From Alphaproteobacteria bacterium (GTDB lineage Bacteria > Pseudomonadota > Alphaproteobacteria > Geminicoccales > Geminicoccaceae), in contig JAUIID010000005.1 in NCBI GenBank assembly GCA_030431615.1, positions 1-58,216 on the forward strand: a stretch of 58,216 nucleotides of DNA, written 5' to 3'. The translations under genes were made by a program, and so were the position numbers. Each line of letters starts with the position of its first letter. The stretch's first letter is position 1. The notes below the pieces were generated by a model, which had not been told where the DNA came from, did no database searches, and saw only the letters and a list, made by a program, of their open reading frames with translations. Of this stretch, positions 1-7,646 are shown piece after piece.

Positions 1-543
1 GATCCAGGCGTTCTGGTTGGTCATGGTGGAGGCCGCCGAGAGGATCGCCACCTCGCCCTCGTTGTTCAGCGTCTTGCCGATCATCTGCACCTGCTTGGCG
101 CCGATCAGGTCGGTCGAGGAGGCGGAAAGATGGACGAGGCGGCCCTCCGGGGCGATGGCCGAATCGAAGGACATCATCTTGATGCCGCGCTGCATCGCCT
201 TCTTGCCGACCGGGACGAGTGCGTTGGCGTCGTTGGCCGAGACGATGATGCCGTCGACCCGCTGGGCGATCAGCGAATCGATCACCGCGATCTGGTCCTC
301 GGCGGTGGGCTTGGTCGAGGCGGTGTAGATGATCTCGGTGCCGCCGAGCTCTTCCGCGGCCTCGGCAGCGCCGTTGGCGCAGGCGTCGAAATAGCTGTTG
401 CCGAGGTTCTTCACGACCATGGCGATGCGCCGGTCGGCGGCCCCGGCCCGGCGGCTGAAGCCGAGCGGCAGGGCCAGGCCGGCGGCACCCAGGGCCATGG
501 CCCCGGTGAACTGGCGACGGGTCGGGTGGAGGATGCGGGTCAT
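1..543 (-). CDS. Sugar ABC transporter substrate-binding protein (RhaS/LsrB-like), 3' part outside window
   Basis: Partial gene whose last visible codon sits at base 1; 181 residues can be read. The N-terminus has a twin-arginine-like signal (RRQFTG followed by an Ala/Leu-rich stretch and AGA), so the product should be exported to the periplasm. After it come hallmarks of periplasmic-binding-protein-like domain I: a first strand (RRIAMVVKNLGNSYF), the DQIAVIDSLIAQRVDGIIVS block and the SFDSAIAPEGR block. The stretch EVAILSAASTMTNQNAWI resembles rhamnose or autoinducer-2 type binding proteins. Start ATG at 543 follows AGGGAG at a normal distance. Permease and ATPase genes would lie beyond the left edge. 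The family is fairly sure; the ligand is inferred and could be another sugar. Confidence 0.8.
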   Translation of the reverse strand, partial: MTRILHPTRRQFTGAMALGAAGLALPLGFSRRAGAADRRIAMVVKNLGNSYFDACANGAAEAAEELGGTEIIYTASTKPTAEDQIAVIDSLIAQRVDGIIVSANDANALVPVGKKAMQRGIKMMSFDSAIAPEGRLVHLSASSTDLIGAKQVQMIGKTLNNEGEVAILSAASTMTNQNAWI

Positions 544-625
544 GGCTTTGCTCCCTGTTCGGCTCGACATTCGAGCGTTCGCGGCCTTGCCCCTCCATAG
601 CCCGCGGCCGGCCGGCTGAACAGCC

Positions 626-652
626 GCCCCGAAGGCCACGGGCCATCGGGGC
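626..652 (-). terminator. Strong hairpin between two leftward genes
   Basis: GCCCCGA (626-632) pairs with TCGGGGC (646-652), and an inner GGCC/GGCC pair (634-637 with 641-644) extends the stem across one A-A mismatch. It lies between the stop of the 79-residue gene (673) and the start of the sugar-binding protein gene (543). No U-run follows, so it is at best an imperfect intrinsic terminator. Confidence 0.4.
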
Positions 653-672
653 CGGGATGTCCGGGTGAGGTG

Positions 673-912
673 TCAGCCGCGGTCGGTCCGCCAGTAGCCG
701 TTGGCGGCGGCGATGGTCTGGAAATGCGTGGCGACGACATGGGAGGCGGCAATCAGGTCGCTCGCATCGTGCGCATAGCCGCCGCGCAGGGCGTCCCTGA
801 CCTCGGCCGACGGCTGGGTCAGCTTGACCGCCATGCGCGAGAGCTTGACGGCGAGATCGAACCCTTCCTGCGGGGTGGGCGTGACGAGGCTCGGAAGCCA
901 CTGCTCGGACAT
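673..912 (-). CDS. Small conserved-looking hypothetical protein (79 aa)
   Basis: I do not recognise this family. The ATG at 912 is preceded by GGGAG about ten bases upstream, which is why it is preferred over the longer open frame reaching back to 1179. The product is 79 residues, soluble, without signal peptide or membrane segment. It looks helical (residues 16-33 and 48-72) and ends in NGYWRTDRG. It is divergent from the VOC-family gene at 1124, and an inverted repeat lies between them at 1018-1042, so the two may share a regulator. Third-position GC bias matches the neighbours, which supports real coding. Confidence 0.6.
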   Translation of the reverse strand: MSEQWLPSLVTPTPQEGFDLAVKLSRMAVKLTQPSAEVRDALRGGYAHDASDLIAASHVVATHFQTIAAANGYWRTDRG

Positions 913-1017
913 GTCGTTCGTCTCCCTTGCTGCGCATGCGGCAGGATCGGCAGGCTCCACCAGCGAATCGTCCCTCGCCCGGGCGCCTGCGTCCGCCGTA
1001 CCGACTATGCAGCACCG

Positions 1018-1042
1018 TAATCGGTATTCGCAATACTGATTA
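1018..1042. promoter_or_regulatory. Inverted repeat, probable operator in divergent intergenic region
   Basis: TAATCGGTATT (1018-1028) and AATACTGATTA (1032-1042) form 11-bp arms with a single mismatch around a CGC centre. The element is markedly more AT-rich than its surroundings and lies between the divergent starts at 912 and 1124. It looks like a site for a dimeric repressor. No adjacent regulator gene identifies the protein. Confidence 0.45.
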
Positions 1043-1123
1043 TGCTGCCGGATCGGCTGGACCGCCCCAGGAAGCGAAGCCATCATGCTTCTCGCGCCAG
1101 CTTCGGGCCGAGGAGATCGCGTT

Positions 1124-1486
1124 ATGGAGAAAGTGCTGGGACTTGGCGGGTTCTTCTTCCGGGCCGATGACCCGGCCATGCTAGCCGCCTGGTATCATGC
1201 CCATCTCGGCATCGACCCGGTGCCGGGCAACTACGAGACGCCCTGCTGGCGCCAGGCGGAAGGCGAGACGGTGTTCGCGCCGTTCGAGCGGGTCACCGAC
1301 CATTTCGGCGACCGGGAGAGGCCGTTCATGCTGAACTTCCGGGTGGCCGATCTCGACGCCATGATCGCCCAGCTCGAGGCCGCCGGCATCGCCGTGCGGC
1401 GCGATCCCGAGACCTACCCCAACGGCCGCTTCGCCTGGCTCAACGACCCGGAAGGCAACCCGGTCGAGCTCTGGCAGCCGGCGTAG
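1124..1486 (+). CDS. VOC-family (glyoxalase/bleomycin resistance fold) protein
   Basis: A 120-residue single-domain vicinal-oxygen-chelate protein. The first beta-alpha-beta-beta-beta module opens with GLGGFFFRADDPAMLAAWYHAHLGI. The second ends with the hallmark NDPEGNPVELWQP, whose Glu is usually a metal ligand in the family. The central AWYHAHLGI supplies the usual first-module segment. Cytoplasmic, no signal. Start ATG at 1124 was chosen because AGGAG (1111-1115) lies just upstream; a longer frame from 1085 lacks such a site. The substrate cannot be inferred; family members include lyases, dioxygenases and resistance proteins. It stands alone and is divergent from the gene at 673-912. Confidence 0.8.
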   Translation: MEKVLGLGGFFFRADDPAMLAAWYHAHLGIDPVPGNYETPCWRQAEGETVFAPFERVTDHFGDRERPFMLNFRVADLDAMIAQLEAAGIAVRRDPETYPNGRFAWLNDPEGNPVELWQPA

Positions 1487-1522
1487 ACCGGCGGGCAATC
1501 CGTCAGGGTTCCACCTGGGCTT

Positions 1523-1538
1523 CCTGTCGTGCGACAGG
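1523..1538. promoter_or_regulatory. Near-perfect 16-bp palindrome before the TPR gene
   Basis: CCTGTCG and CGACAGG flank a TG centre. It lies 36 bases after the VOC gene stop and 46 bases before the TPR gene start. Because GGTTTCGTGATTTG follows, it could be an operator for the downstream gene or a weak terminator of the upstream one. Confidence 0.3.
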
Positions 1539-1584
1539 TTTCGTGATTTGCGCTAGTCTGGCCGAAACACGGGGGGACCGGCAG

Positions 1585-3246
1585 ATGGCCTATTATGACG
1601 TCGACGTCTACTCGCGCAAGGTGACGACGACCTCGCCGGAGGCGCAGCTCTGGTTCGATCGCGGGCTGGTCTGGTGCTTCGCCTATTTCCATGACGAAGC
1701 CATCGACTGCTTCAAGAAGGCGCTGGTGGCGGACCCGGGCTGCGCCATGGCGCATTGGGGCGTCGCCTATGCCGTCGGGCCGAACTACAACCTGCCCTGG
1801 GAACTGCGCGACGAGCGGATGCAGCGGGATTCGCTCGCCGAGGCCTTCGACGCGACGCAGGCAGCGCTGGCACTCGTCGATTCGGTCAGCGCTGGGGAGC
1901 GCGCCCTGATCGAGGCGCTGACGGCACGTTATCCGCAGCGCGAGCCGGAAGAGCGCGACGTGATGCGCAGCTGGAACGACGACTTCGCCAATGCCATGCG
2001 GGGGGTGCATGAGCGGTTTTTGGACGACCTCGATCTGCGGGCGTTCTTCGCCGAAGCCATCATGAACCGCACACCCTGGCGCATGTGGGACCAGGTGACG
2101 GGACAGCCGGCCGGGAATGCCGGCACGCTGGAAGCGGCTTCCGTGCTGGAGGCAGCACTCGACAACGACCCGCGCGCCATGCGGCACCCGGGCCTCCTGC
2201 ACCTCTATGTCCATCTGATGGAGATGTCGCCCTTCCCCGAGAAGGCGCTGAAGGCGGGGGATGCGCTCCGCGAGCTGGTGCCGGACGCCGGGCACCTCAT
2301 CCACATGCCGACGCATATCGACATCCAGTGCGGCAATTACAGTGACGTCTTCCACTGGAACTGGCGGGCAACGAAGGTCGACCGCAAGGCGCTCGACCGG
2401 CGCGGCGTGTTCACGATCTATACCGGCTATCGCATCCACAATTACCATTTCGCCGTCTACGGGGCGATGTTCCTCGGCCAGTTCGAAGCGGCCTGGACCG
2501 CCGCGCGGGAGCTGGTGGAGGTCACGCCAGAGGACCTGCTGCGCGTGCCGTCGCCGCCCTTTGGCGATTTCTTCGAGAGCTACATGGCGGTCTGGGTGCA
2601 TGTGCTGATCCGCTTCGGCCGCTGGCGTCAGCTCGTCGAGGAGAAGCTGCCCGAGGACCGGGAGCTCTACAGCAACCTCACGGCGACGCTGCACTACGCG
2701 AAGGGCGTGGCCCATGCCGCCCTCGGCGAGGTGGACCGGGCCGAAGCGGAGCAGGCACTCTTCCTCGCCGCACGCGAGCGGATCCCCGAGACGCGGCGCA
2801 TGCACAACGTGCTCTGTCACGAGCAGCTCGCCGTCGCCGAGGCGATGCTCGAGGGCGAGATCGAGTACCGCAAGGGCAACCATGACCGGGCCTTCGCGCG
2901 GCTGCGCGACGCCGTGGCGCTGGAGGACGCCCTCCCCTACGACGAGCCCTGGGGCTGGATGCAGCCGACCCGCCACGCGCTCGGCGCACTCCTGCTCGAG
3001 CAGGGCCGCATCAAGGAGGCCGAGGCGGTCTACCGCGAGGACCTCGGGCTCGGCGGCACGCTGAGCCGGGCGCAGGTCCATCCCGACAATGTCTGGAGTC
3101 TGCGCGGGCTGAACGACTGCCTCGTGGCGAAGGGGGCCGGCGAGACGCTCGAGGGCCAGGTGATCCGGCAGCGCCTGGCGCTGGCCGAGGCCCGGGCGGA
3201 CCGCTCCGTCGGCGCCTCCTGCTTCTGCGCCCGCGCCGCCGCATGA
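1585..3246 (+). CDS. Tetratricopeptide-repeat protein of unknown function (553 aa)
   Basis: A 553-residue cytoplasmic protein without signal peptide. The N-terminus carries a classical TPR (about residues 33-60: AYFHDEAIDCFKKALVADPG followed by AMAHWG). Further helical hairpins run through the protein, with a second clear TPR pair near the C-terminus. The central region is unusually His-rich: LLHLYVHLMEMS and HMPTHID (His240 and His244), then YRIHNYHFAVYG. This is a conserved feature of this TPR family as I know it and could bind metal, but that is inference. ATG 1585 follows a GGGGGGA Shine-Dalgarno-like run; the frame continues upstream to 1543 without a better site. Scaffold or enzyme role unknown. 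Confidence 0.75.
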   Translation: MAYYDVDVYSRKVTTTSPEAQLWFDRGLVWCFAYFHDEAIDCFKKALVADPGCAMAHWGVAYAVGPNYNLPWELRDERMQRDSLAEAFDATQAALALVDSVSAGERALIEALTARYPQREPEERDVMRSWNDDFANAMRGVHERFLDDLDLRAFFAEAIMNRTPWRMWDQVTGQPAGNAGTLEAASVLEAALDNDPRAMRHPGLLHLYVHLMEMSPFPEKALKAGDALRELVPDAGHLIHMPTHIDIQCGNYSDVFHWNWRATKVDRKALDRRGVFTIYTGYRIHNYHFAVYGAMFLGQFEAAWTAARELVEVTPEDLLRVPSPPFGDFFESYMAVWVHVLIRFGRWRQLVEEKLPEDRELYSNLTATLHYAKGVAHAALGEVDRAEAEQALFLAARERIPETRRMHNVLCHEQLAVAEAMLEGEIEYRKGNHDRAFARLRDAVALEDALPYDEPWGWMQPTRHALGALLLEQGRIKEAEAVYREDLGLGGTLSRAQVHPDNVWSLRGLNDCLVAKGAGETLEGQVIRQRLALAEARADRSVGASCFCARAAA

Positions 3247-3307
3247 GCTGAACCGGGACCCGCCGCCGGCGGCCTCGCTCATCTCGGAAAAATCTGCAGG
3301 TGCCACC

Positions 3308-3335
3308 TTGCGCAGCATGGTGCCCTTCCTATGTA
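3308..3335 (+). promoter_or_regulatory. Candidate promoter for the AhpD-like/PNPOx/TetR cluster
   Basis: TTGCGC (3308-3313) and TATGTA (3330-3335) are separated by 16 bases. The double operator starts at the next base, so a bound repressor would cover the predicted start of transcription. Matches to consensus are partial. Confidence 0.4.
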
Positions 3336-3371
3336 CCAAACGTTCGGTTCAATTGTGGACCGAACGTTTGG
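3336..3371. promoter_or_regulatory. Double near-palindromic operator, likely TetR binding site
   Basis: CCAAACGTTCGGT (3336-3348) and ACCGAACGTTTGG (3359-3371) are perfect reverse complements separated by 10 bases. Each half is itself almost palindromic (CCRAACGTTYGG), with centres 24 bp apart, which would suit two dimers on about the same DNA face. This architecture is typical of TetR-family operators, and a TetR gene ends the same cluster at 4637-5194. Autoregulation of the cluster is the simplest reading. Confidence 0.7.
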
Positions 3372-3386
3372 CTTAAAGGAACCGAG

Positions 3387-3944
3387 ATGTCGATCGTACC
3401 TACGCCCAGGACCATCGAAGACGCACCGGAAGCGGCGCGGCCGTTGCTCGAAGGGGTGAAGAAGCAGCTCGGCTCGGTGCCGAACCTGTTCCGGCTGGTG
3501 GCGACCAGCCCGGCGGCGCTCGAAGGCTGGCTCGGGCTTTCCGGCGCCCTCGGCAAAGGGGTGCTTGATCCCAAGACGCGGGAGCGGATCGCGCTGGCGG
3601 TCGCCGGGGTCAATGGCTGCGCCTACTGCCTCGCCGCGCACTCCTTCGTCGGCGGCAGGCTCCTGAAGCTCGATGCCACGGAGCTCGCGGCCAACCGGGA
3701 GGGCGGGTCGACCGACGCGAAGGCTGATGCGGCCGTGCGCTTCGCCGTCGCCCTCGTCGAGGCGCGGGGCCAGGTGGGCGAAACCGCCGTCGAGACGGTC
3801 CGGGCGGCCGGCTACGGTGATGCCGAGATCGTCGAGATCATCGTGCACGTGGCGCTCAACACGCTGACCAACTACGTCAACGAGGCGCTCGGCACGGAGA
3901 TCGACTTCCCGGCGATCGACGCCGGTGCCGCGCGGGCGGCCTGA
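3387..3944 (+). CDS. AhpD/carboxymuconolactone decarboxylase-like protein (peroxidase-related)
   Basis: A 185-residue all-helical protein. The signature is NGCAYCLAAHS, giving Cys78, Cys81 and His85: the CxxC plus His motif of alkylhydroperoxidase AhpD-like enzymes, where the thiols do redox chemistry. SVPNLFRLVATSPAALEGWL is the usual N-terminal helix pair and the C-terminal NTLTNYVNEALGTEID is typical of the peroxidase-related subgroup. Start ATG 3387 follows AAAGGAA. The gene is first in a probable operon with a PNPOx-like flavoprotein and a TetR regulator, behind a double operator. A role in detoxifying peroxides or reactive electrophiles is inferred; the true substrate is unknown. Confidence 0.85.
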   Translation: MSIVPTPRTIEDAPEAARPLLEGVKKQLGSVPNLFRLVATSPAALEGWLGLSGALGKGVLDPKTRERIALAVAGVNGCAYCLAAHSFVGGRLLKLDATELAANREGGSTDAKADAAVRFAVALVEARGQVGETAVETVRAAGYGDAEIVEIIVHVALNTLTNYVNEALGTEIDFPAIDAGAARAA

Positions 3945-3954
3945 GCCGGCAGCA

Positions 3955-3978
3955 GGGGCCGGCCGCTGCGCCGGCCCC
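3955..3978 (+). terminator. Perfect 9-bp GC hairpin between AhpD-like and PNPOx-like genes
   Basis: GGGGCCGGC (3955-3963) pairs with GCCGGCCCC (3970-3978) around a 6-base loop, 11 bases after the upstream stop. It is followed by a pyrimidine-rich tract (CCCCTTCCCTTCTTC) rather than a pure U-run. It could reduce downstream transcription or stabilise the upstream mRNA. Confidence 0.35.
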
Positions 3979-4016
3979 GCCCCTTCCCTTCTTCGCTCCA
4001 TGACGGGAGAGCGACC

Positions 4017-4610
4017 ATGACCCAGGGCATCGATCTCGCCTTCAGCCCGGCGATCAAGGCAGCGCAGACGCGCAAGGGCTCGCGCCATGCCTATGCGGGC
4101 CGGAGCATGGGCGAGGTGATCGACGACGGGCTCAAGGCCTATGTCGAGAGCCGCGAGAGCGCCTATCTGGCCACGGCCAGCGCCGACGGCCAGCCCTATG
4201 TGCAGCATCGCGGCGGCCCGCCCGGGTTCCTCAGGGTGCTCGACGAGCGGACGATCGCCTTCGTCGACTTCAAGGGCAACCGGCAATACATCACGACCGG
4301 CAACCTCGCCGAGAACCCGAAGGCCTATCTCTTCCTGATGGACTACACCCATCGGCGGCGGATCAAGATCTGGGGGCGCGCCCGGGTGGTCGAGGACGAT
4401 CCGGAGCTGGTTGCCCGGCTGATGCCCGAGGGCTACCGGGCGAAGCCGGAGCAGGTGATCGTCTTCGAGGTCCTGGCCTGGGACGCCAACTGCCCGCAGC
4501 ATATCCCGCAGAAGTTCGATGCGGCAGACGTGGCGGCGGCGCTGGCGAAGCGGGACGAACGGATCGCGGCACTCGAGGCGGAACTCGCCGCGCTGCGGGC
4601 GGCAGGTTGA
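4017..4610 (+). CDS. Pyridoxamine 5'-phosphate oxidase-family flavoprotein
   Basis: A 197-residue protein with the split-barrel FMN-binding fold. The core reads AYLATASADGQPYVQHRGGPPGFLRVLDE, the beta hairpin by which this family starts, then FVDFKGNRQYITTGNLAENPKAYLFLMDY and RRIKIWGRARVVED. The C-terminal tail (KFDAADVAAALAKRDERIAALEAELAALRAAG) is a short predicted coiled coil. ATG 4017 follows GGGAGA. It lies between the AhpD-like gene and the TetR gene and should be co-regulated with them. The family includes pyridoxine oxidases and many general FMN or F420-type reductases; a detoxification role is inferred from context, not shown. Confidence 0.85.
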   Translation: MTQGIDLAFSPAIKAAQTRKGSRHAYAGRSMGEVIDDGLKAYVESRESAYLATASADGQPYVQHRGGPPGFLRVLDERTIAFVDFKGNRQYITTGNLAENPKAYLFLMDYTHRRRIKIWGRARVVEDDPELVARLMPEGYRAKPEQVIVFEVLAWDANCPQHIPQKFDAADVAAALAKRDERIAALEAELAALRAAG

Positions 4611-4636
4611 GGGCGGCCAGCACGACCGGGACGGTG

Positions 4637-5194
4637 ATGCGACCGACGACATCCAAAGACGAGATCATCGACCGGCTCTTCGAGCTCTTCCGCCAGGGCG
4701 GGTTCGAAGGCGTGAGCCTTGCCGATATCGGCCGTGCCACCGGGCTCAACAAGTCCAGCCTCTATCACTATTTCCCCGGCGGCAAGACGGACATGGCGGC
4801 GGCGGTGATCGAGCGCGCCAGGGCCTGGGCCGGTGCAGCGGTAGTCGAGCCGCTCGGCCGGCCGGGCCCGCGCGAGGCCCGGATCGACGCCATGCTCGAG
4901 GCCGTCGAGGCGCTCTACCAGGGCGGCCGGCGGCCCTGCCTGATCGCCAGCATGCTGATCGGGCCGCCGGACACGGGCCTCGCCGCGGCGGTCGGTGCGA
5001 TCGTGCGCGACTGGCTCGCTGCGCTGACCAGGGCGCTCGTCGAGACCGGCGCCGAGCCCGTCGCGGCCGGGCGGGCGGCAACGGACGCCCTGGCCCGCCT
5101 CCAGGGTGCCCTGGTGCTGGCCCGCGCACTTGGCGACAGGCAGCCCTTCGAGGCGGCGCTGGCGGCGGTCAGGCGCGATCTGCTCGCCGCCTGA
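4637..5194 (+). CDS. TetR/AcrR-family transcriptional regulator
   Basis: A 185-residue regulator. The N-terminal DNA-binding domain is clear: EIIDRLFELFRQGGFEGVSLADIGRATGLNKSSLYHYFPGGKTDM, with the helix-turn-helix in about residues 30-50 and the family hallmark LYHYFPGGK. The C-terminal half is helical and ligand-binding, with single Cys in RRPCLIASMLIG. The start is uncertain: ATG 4637 (GTG 4634 just before it) is preferred, but TTG 4607 would overlap the PNPOx stop. It is last in the cluster and is the natural candidate to bind the operator at 3336-3371. The inducing ligand is not predictable; electrophiles or quinones are plausible given the partner enzymes. Confidence 0.88.
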   Translation: MRPTTSKDEIIDRLFELFRQGGFEGVSLADIGRATGLNKSSLYHYFPGGKTDMAAAVIERARAWAGAAVVEPLGRPGPREARIDAMLEAVEALYQGGRRPCLIASMLIGPPDTGLAAAVGAIVRDWLAALTRALVETGAEPVAAGRAATDALARLQGALVLARALGDRQPFEAALAAVRRDLLAA

Positions 5195-5668
5195 CCGCCC
5201 GTCGGGATGCACGGGCCGGCGCCAACCAGGCGACGCAGTAGGCGTCGGCCAATCGCCGGCAGGTAACCGGCAACAACTCGGGGTGTTCGGTGCAAGTTCT
5301 CGCCCCGACCTCTCGGTTTGTTCCCCTTGAGAGGCCCCAGGCTTTCTGGTAGTCGATAATGAAGGAGCAAGCGCCCAAAAAGCGTCTTAGTTCTTCGGTT
5401 GGTTGGCCCTGCGTCAGCGGGAGTGCGACGGTTGCCGGAGACGATGATCTGCGAGCTGTCGGTTGCCTTCGGATGGTCGAGGCTGTGAACCGCCTTCGCC
5501 CTCTGCCCGGCGCCCCTGCCTGGCGGCAGCTCCACACCCACCCCCTGCTTCTTCGACGATACCCGCGGCGAGAATGTCGCCGGCAGCCATCGCCATCGGC
5601 CCCGGCATGACGCCATGCTCTGCCAGCCAACCCCCTGAGCACCACCCCAGAGAACGGGAGCCTCCCCG
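5195..5668 (+). other. 474-bp gene-free leader upstream of the eCIS locus
   Basis: No convincing gene is present. Short open frames here lack ribosome sites and coding bias, and the composition is less GC-rich than the flanks. A small inverted repeat GCCCGT/ACGGGC (5197-5202 with 5211-5216) lies just behind the TetR stop. GATAAT (5355-5360) is a good -10-like word, but the only TTGAGA is 22 bases upstream, too far for a housekeeping promoter. The eCIS promoter must lie here, since the operon that follows has no other large gap. Confidence 0.5.
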
Positions 5669-7636
5669 ATGCCGGTCAAACCGACCTACCCAGGCGTCTA
5701 TATCGAGGAGATCCCGAGCGGCGTGCGAACCATCACCGGCGTCGCCACCTCGGTGGCGGCGTTCGTCGACCGCTTCGCGCGCGGGCCGCTTGGGAAGCCC
5801 GTGCAGCTGTTCGGCATGGCCGACCTCGAGCGCGAGTTCGGCGGGCTCGATCCCGCGAGCGAGGCCAGCTACGCGATCCAGCAGTTCTTCATCAATGGCG
5901 GCAGCGAATGCTGGGCCGTGCGGGTTGCCGACACCACCTCGGCGAGCTCGTCGACGGCCCCGGCGACCGCCGCCAGCGTCACGCTCAGGGCCCAGCCCGC
6001 CGCCGGGGCGACCGTCTTCACGGTCAGCGCCGGCCGGCAGGTCGATGAGGCCACGGCCCCGGATCCCGGCATCTGGGGCAACGACCTCTTCCTCGAGGTC
6101 GACTATGACACGGCCGACCCGACGACGGCCTTCAACCTGACCGTGAGCGAGATCGTCACCCTGAACGGCCGCCGCGTGACGAAGCGCAGCGAGAGCCATC
6201 GCGGGCTCGTCCTGAAGGCGAGCGGGCCCGGCAATGCCGTCGAGACCGTGAACGCCGCCTCGTCGATGATCCAGCTGGCCGCCGGGGCCGGCTTCCCTGG
6301 CAACCTGCCGGCCGCCACCGGGACCATGGGTGCCGCCATCGCGGCCGGGACCAAGATTCCGGCCACGCCGGTGGCCCTCACGGTCGATGCCGGCGGTGGT
6401 CCGCGGACCGTCTCGGTGGCGCATTCCCTGGGCACCAGCTCCGAGGACCATGCCGCCTTCCGCCCGCTTCTCGAGGCCGCGATCCGGGCAGCGGCCGGCA
6501 CCGCCACCACCGACGGCGAACGGGCGTTGCTCGAGGGTGCCGTCGTCAGGCTGATCGGCAAGGGCACGGCGGCGAGCCCCTACCGCTATCAGCTCCTCGC
6601 CGGCCGCGGCGGCAGCGGCTTCAGTGGGACGGAGAAGCTGACCGTGGCCGGCGTCGGTGCAGGGCCCCTCGGCCTTGGCGCACTGCCCAACGTGCAGCAG
6701 CTCCAGCTCACGGGCGGCAAGGACGGCGGCGACCTCAAGCTCGCCCACATCGTGGGCGTCGAGGCCGACAAGAGCGGCATCCATGCGCTCGAGGACGTCG
6801 ACCTCTTCAATATCCTGTCGCTTCCCTCGGCCCCGCTCCTGCCGACCGGCGAGATGCAGACGCTCTACATGACCGCGTCCGGCTATTGCGAGCGGCGCCG
6901 CGCGTTCCTGATCGTCGACATCGCCCCCGACGTCGACTCGCTCACCAGGATGCAGACCTGGATGGGTGCCAACGACAAGCTCCGGCACCGCAACGCCGCG
7001 GTCTACTTCCCCCGGACCCGGATCAGCGACCCGCTCGACGACGGCCGGGCGCGCAATATCGGCGCCAGCGGCACGATCGCCGGGCTCTATGCCCGCACCG
7101 ACGCCAATCGCGGGGTGTGGAAGGCGCCGGCCGGCACCGATGCCAGGCTACGTAACGTGCTCGAGCTCGACTACAAGCTGACCGATCCGCAGAACGGCGC
7201 CCTCAATCCGCTCGGCGTCAACTGCCTGCGCAGCTTCCCGGTCTACAGCAACATCTGCTGGGGTGCGCGAACGCTGGACGGGGCCGACGCCCAGGCCAGC
7301 GAATGGAAGTACATCCCCGTCCGCCGGCTTACGCTGTTCCTCGAGGAGAGCCTCTACCGCGGTACCAAGTGGGTCGTCTTCGAGCCCAATGACGAGCCGC
7401 TCTGGGCGCAGATCCGCCTCAATATCGGCGCCTTCATGCACACGCTCTTCCGCCAGGGGGCCTTCCAGGGGACGACCCCGCGCGAGGCCTACCTCGTCAA
7501 GTGCGACCACGAGACGACGACGCAGAACGACATCGACAACGGAACCGTCAACATCCTCGTGGGCTTCGCGCCGCTCAAGCCGGCCGAGTTCGTGATCATC
7601 CGGATCCAGCAGATCGCCGGCGACATCCAAGTGTAA
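5669..7636 (+). CDS. eCIS contractile sheath protein
   Basis: A 655-residue tail-sheath protein, the outer tube whose contraction drives the inner tube. The N-terminus (PVKPTYPGVYIEEIPSG, then VATSVAAFVDRFARGPLGKP) is the typical start of phage and eCIS sheath proteins. The C-terminal third has the conserved core, including NCLRSFPVYSNICWGARTL, the RRLTLFLEESLYRGTKWVVFEPN block, and a tail ending in AEFVIIRIQQIAGDIQV. The middle (about residues 90-330) is a variable, surface-exposed insertion. ATG 5669 follows CGGGAG. It is first in the locus and the only sheath gene, whereas Afp and PVC have three. Translation is probably strong, as sheath is the most abundant subunit. Confidence 0.95.
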   Translation: MPVKPTYPGVYIEEIPSGVRTITGVATSVAAFVDRFARGPLGKPVQLFGMADLEREFGGLDPASEASYAIQQFFINGGSECWAVRVADTTSASSSTAPATAASVTLRAQPAAGATVFTVSAGRQVDEATAPDPGIWGNDLFLEVDYDTADPTTAFNLTVSEIVTLNGRRVTKRSESHRGLVLKASGPGNAVETVNAASSMIQLAAGAGFPGNLPAATGTMGAAIAAGTKIPATPVALTVDAGGGPRTVSVAHSLGTSSEDHAAFRPLLEAAIRAAAGTATTDGERALLEGAVVRLIGKGTAASPYRYQLLAGRGGSGFSGTEKLTVAGVGAGPLGLGALPNVQQLQLTGGKDGGDLKLAHIVGVEADKSGIHALEDVDLFNILSLPSAPLLPTGEMQTLYMTASGYCERRRAFLIVDIAPDVDSLTRMQTWMGANDKLRHRNAAVYFPRTRISDPLDDGRARNIGASGTIAGLYARTDANRGVWKAPAGTDARLRNVLELDYKLTDPQNGALNPLGVNCLRSFPVYSNICWGARTLDGADAQASEWKYIPVRRLTLFLEESLYRGTKWVVFEPNDEPLWAQIRLNIGAFMHTLFRQGAFQGTTPREAYLVKCDHETTTQNDIDNGTVNILVGFAPLKPAEFVIIRIQQIAGDIQV

Positions 7637-7646
7637 GGAAAGCGTG

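Noticed and set aside
1414-3339. 641-codon minus-strand open frame opposite the TPR gene
   Set aside because: No domain pattern, while the plus frame shows TPR motifs and a ribosome site.
5327-5360. TTGAGA and GATAAT as a promoter for the eCIS operon
   Set aside because: The spacer is 22 bases, too long for a sigma-70 type promoter.
5359-5610. 83-codon open frame in the leader before the eCIS locus
   Set aside because: No ribosome site, no coding bias and no recognisable sequence.
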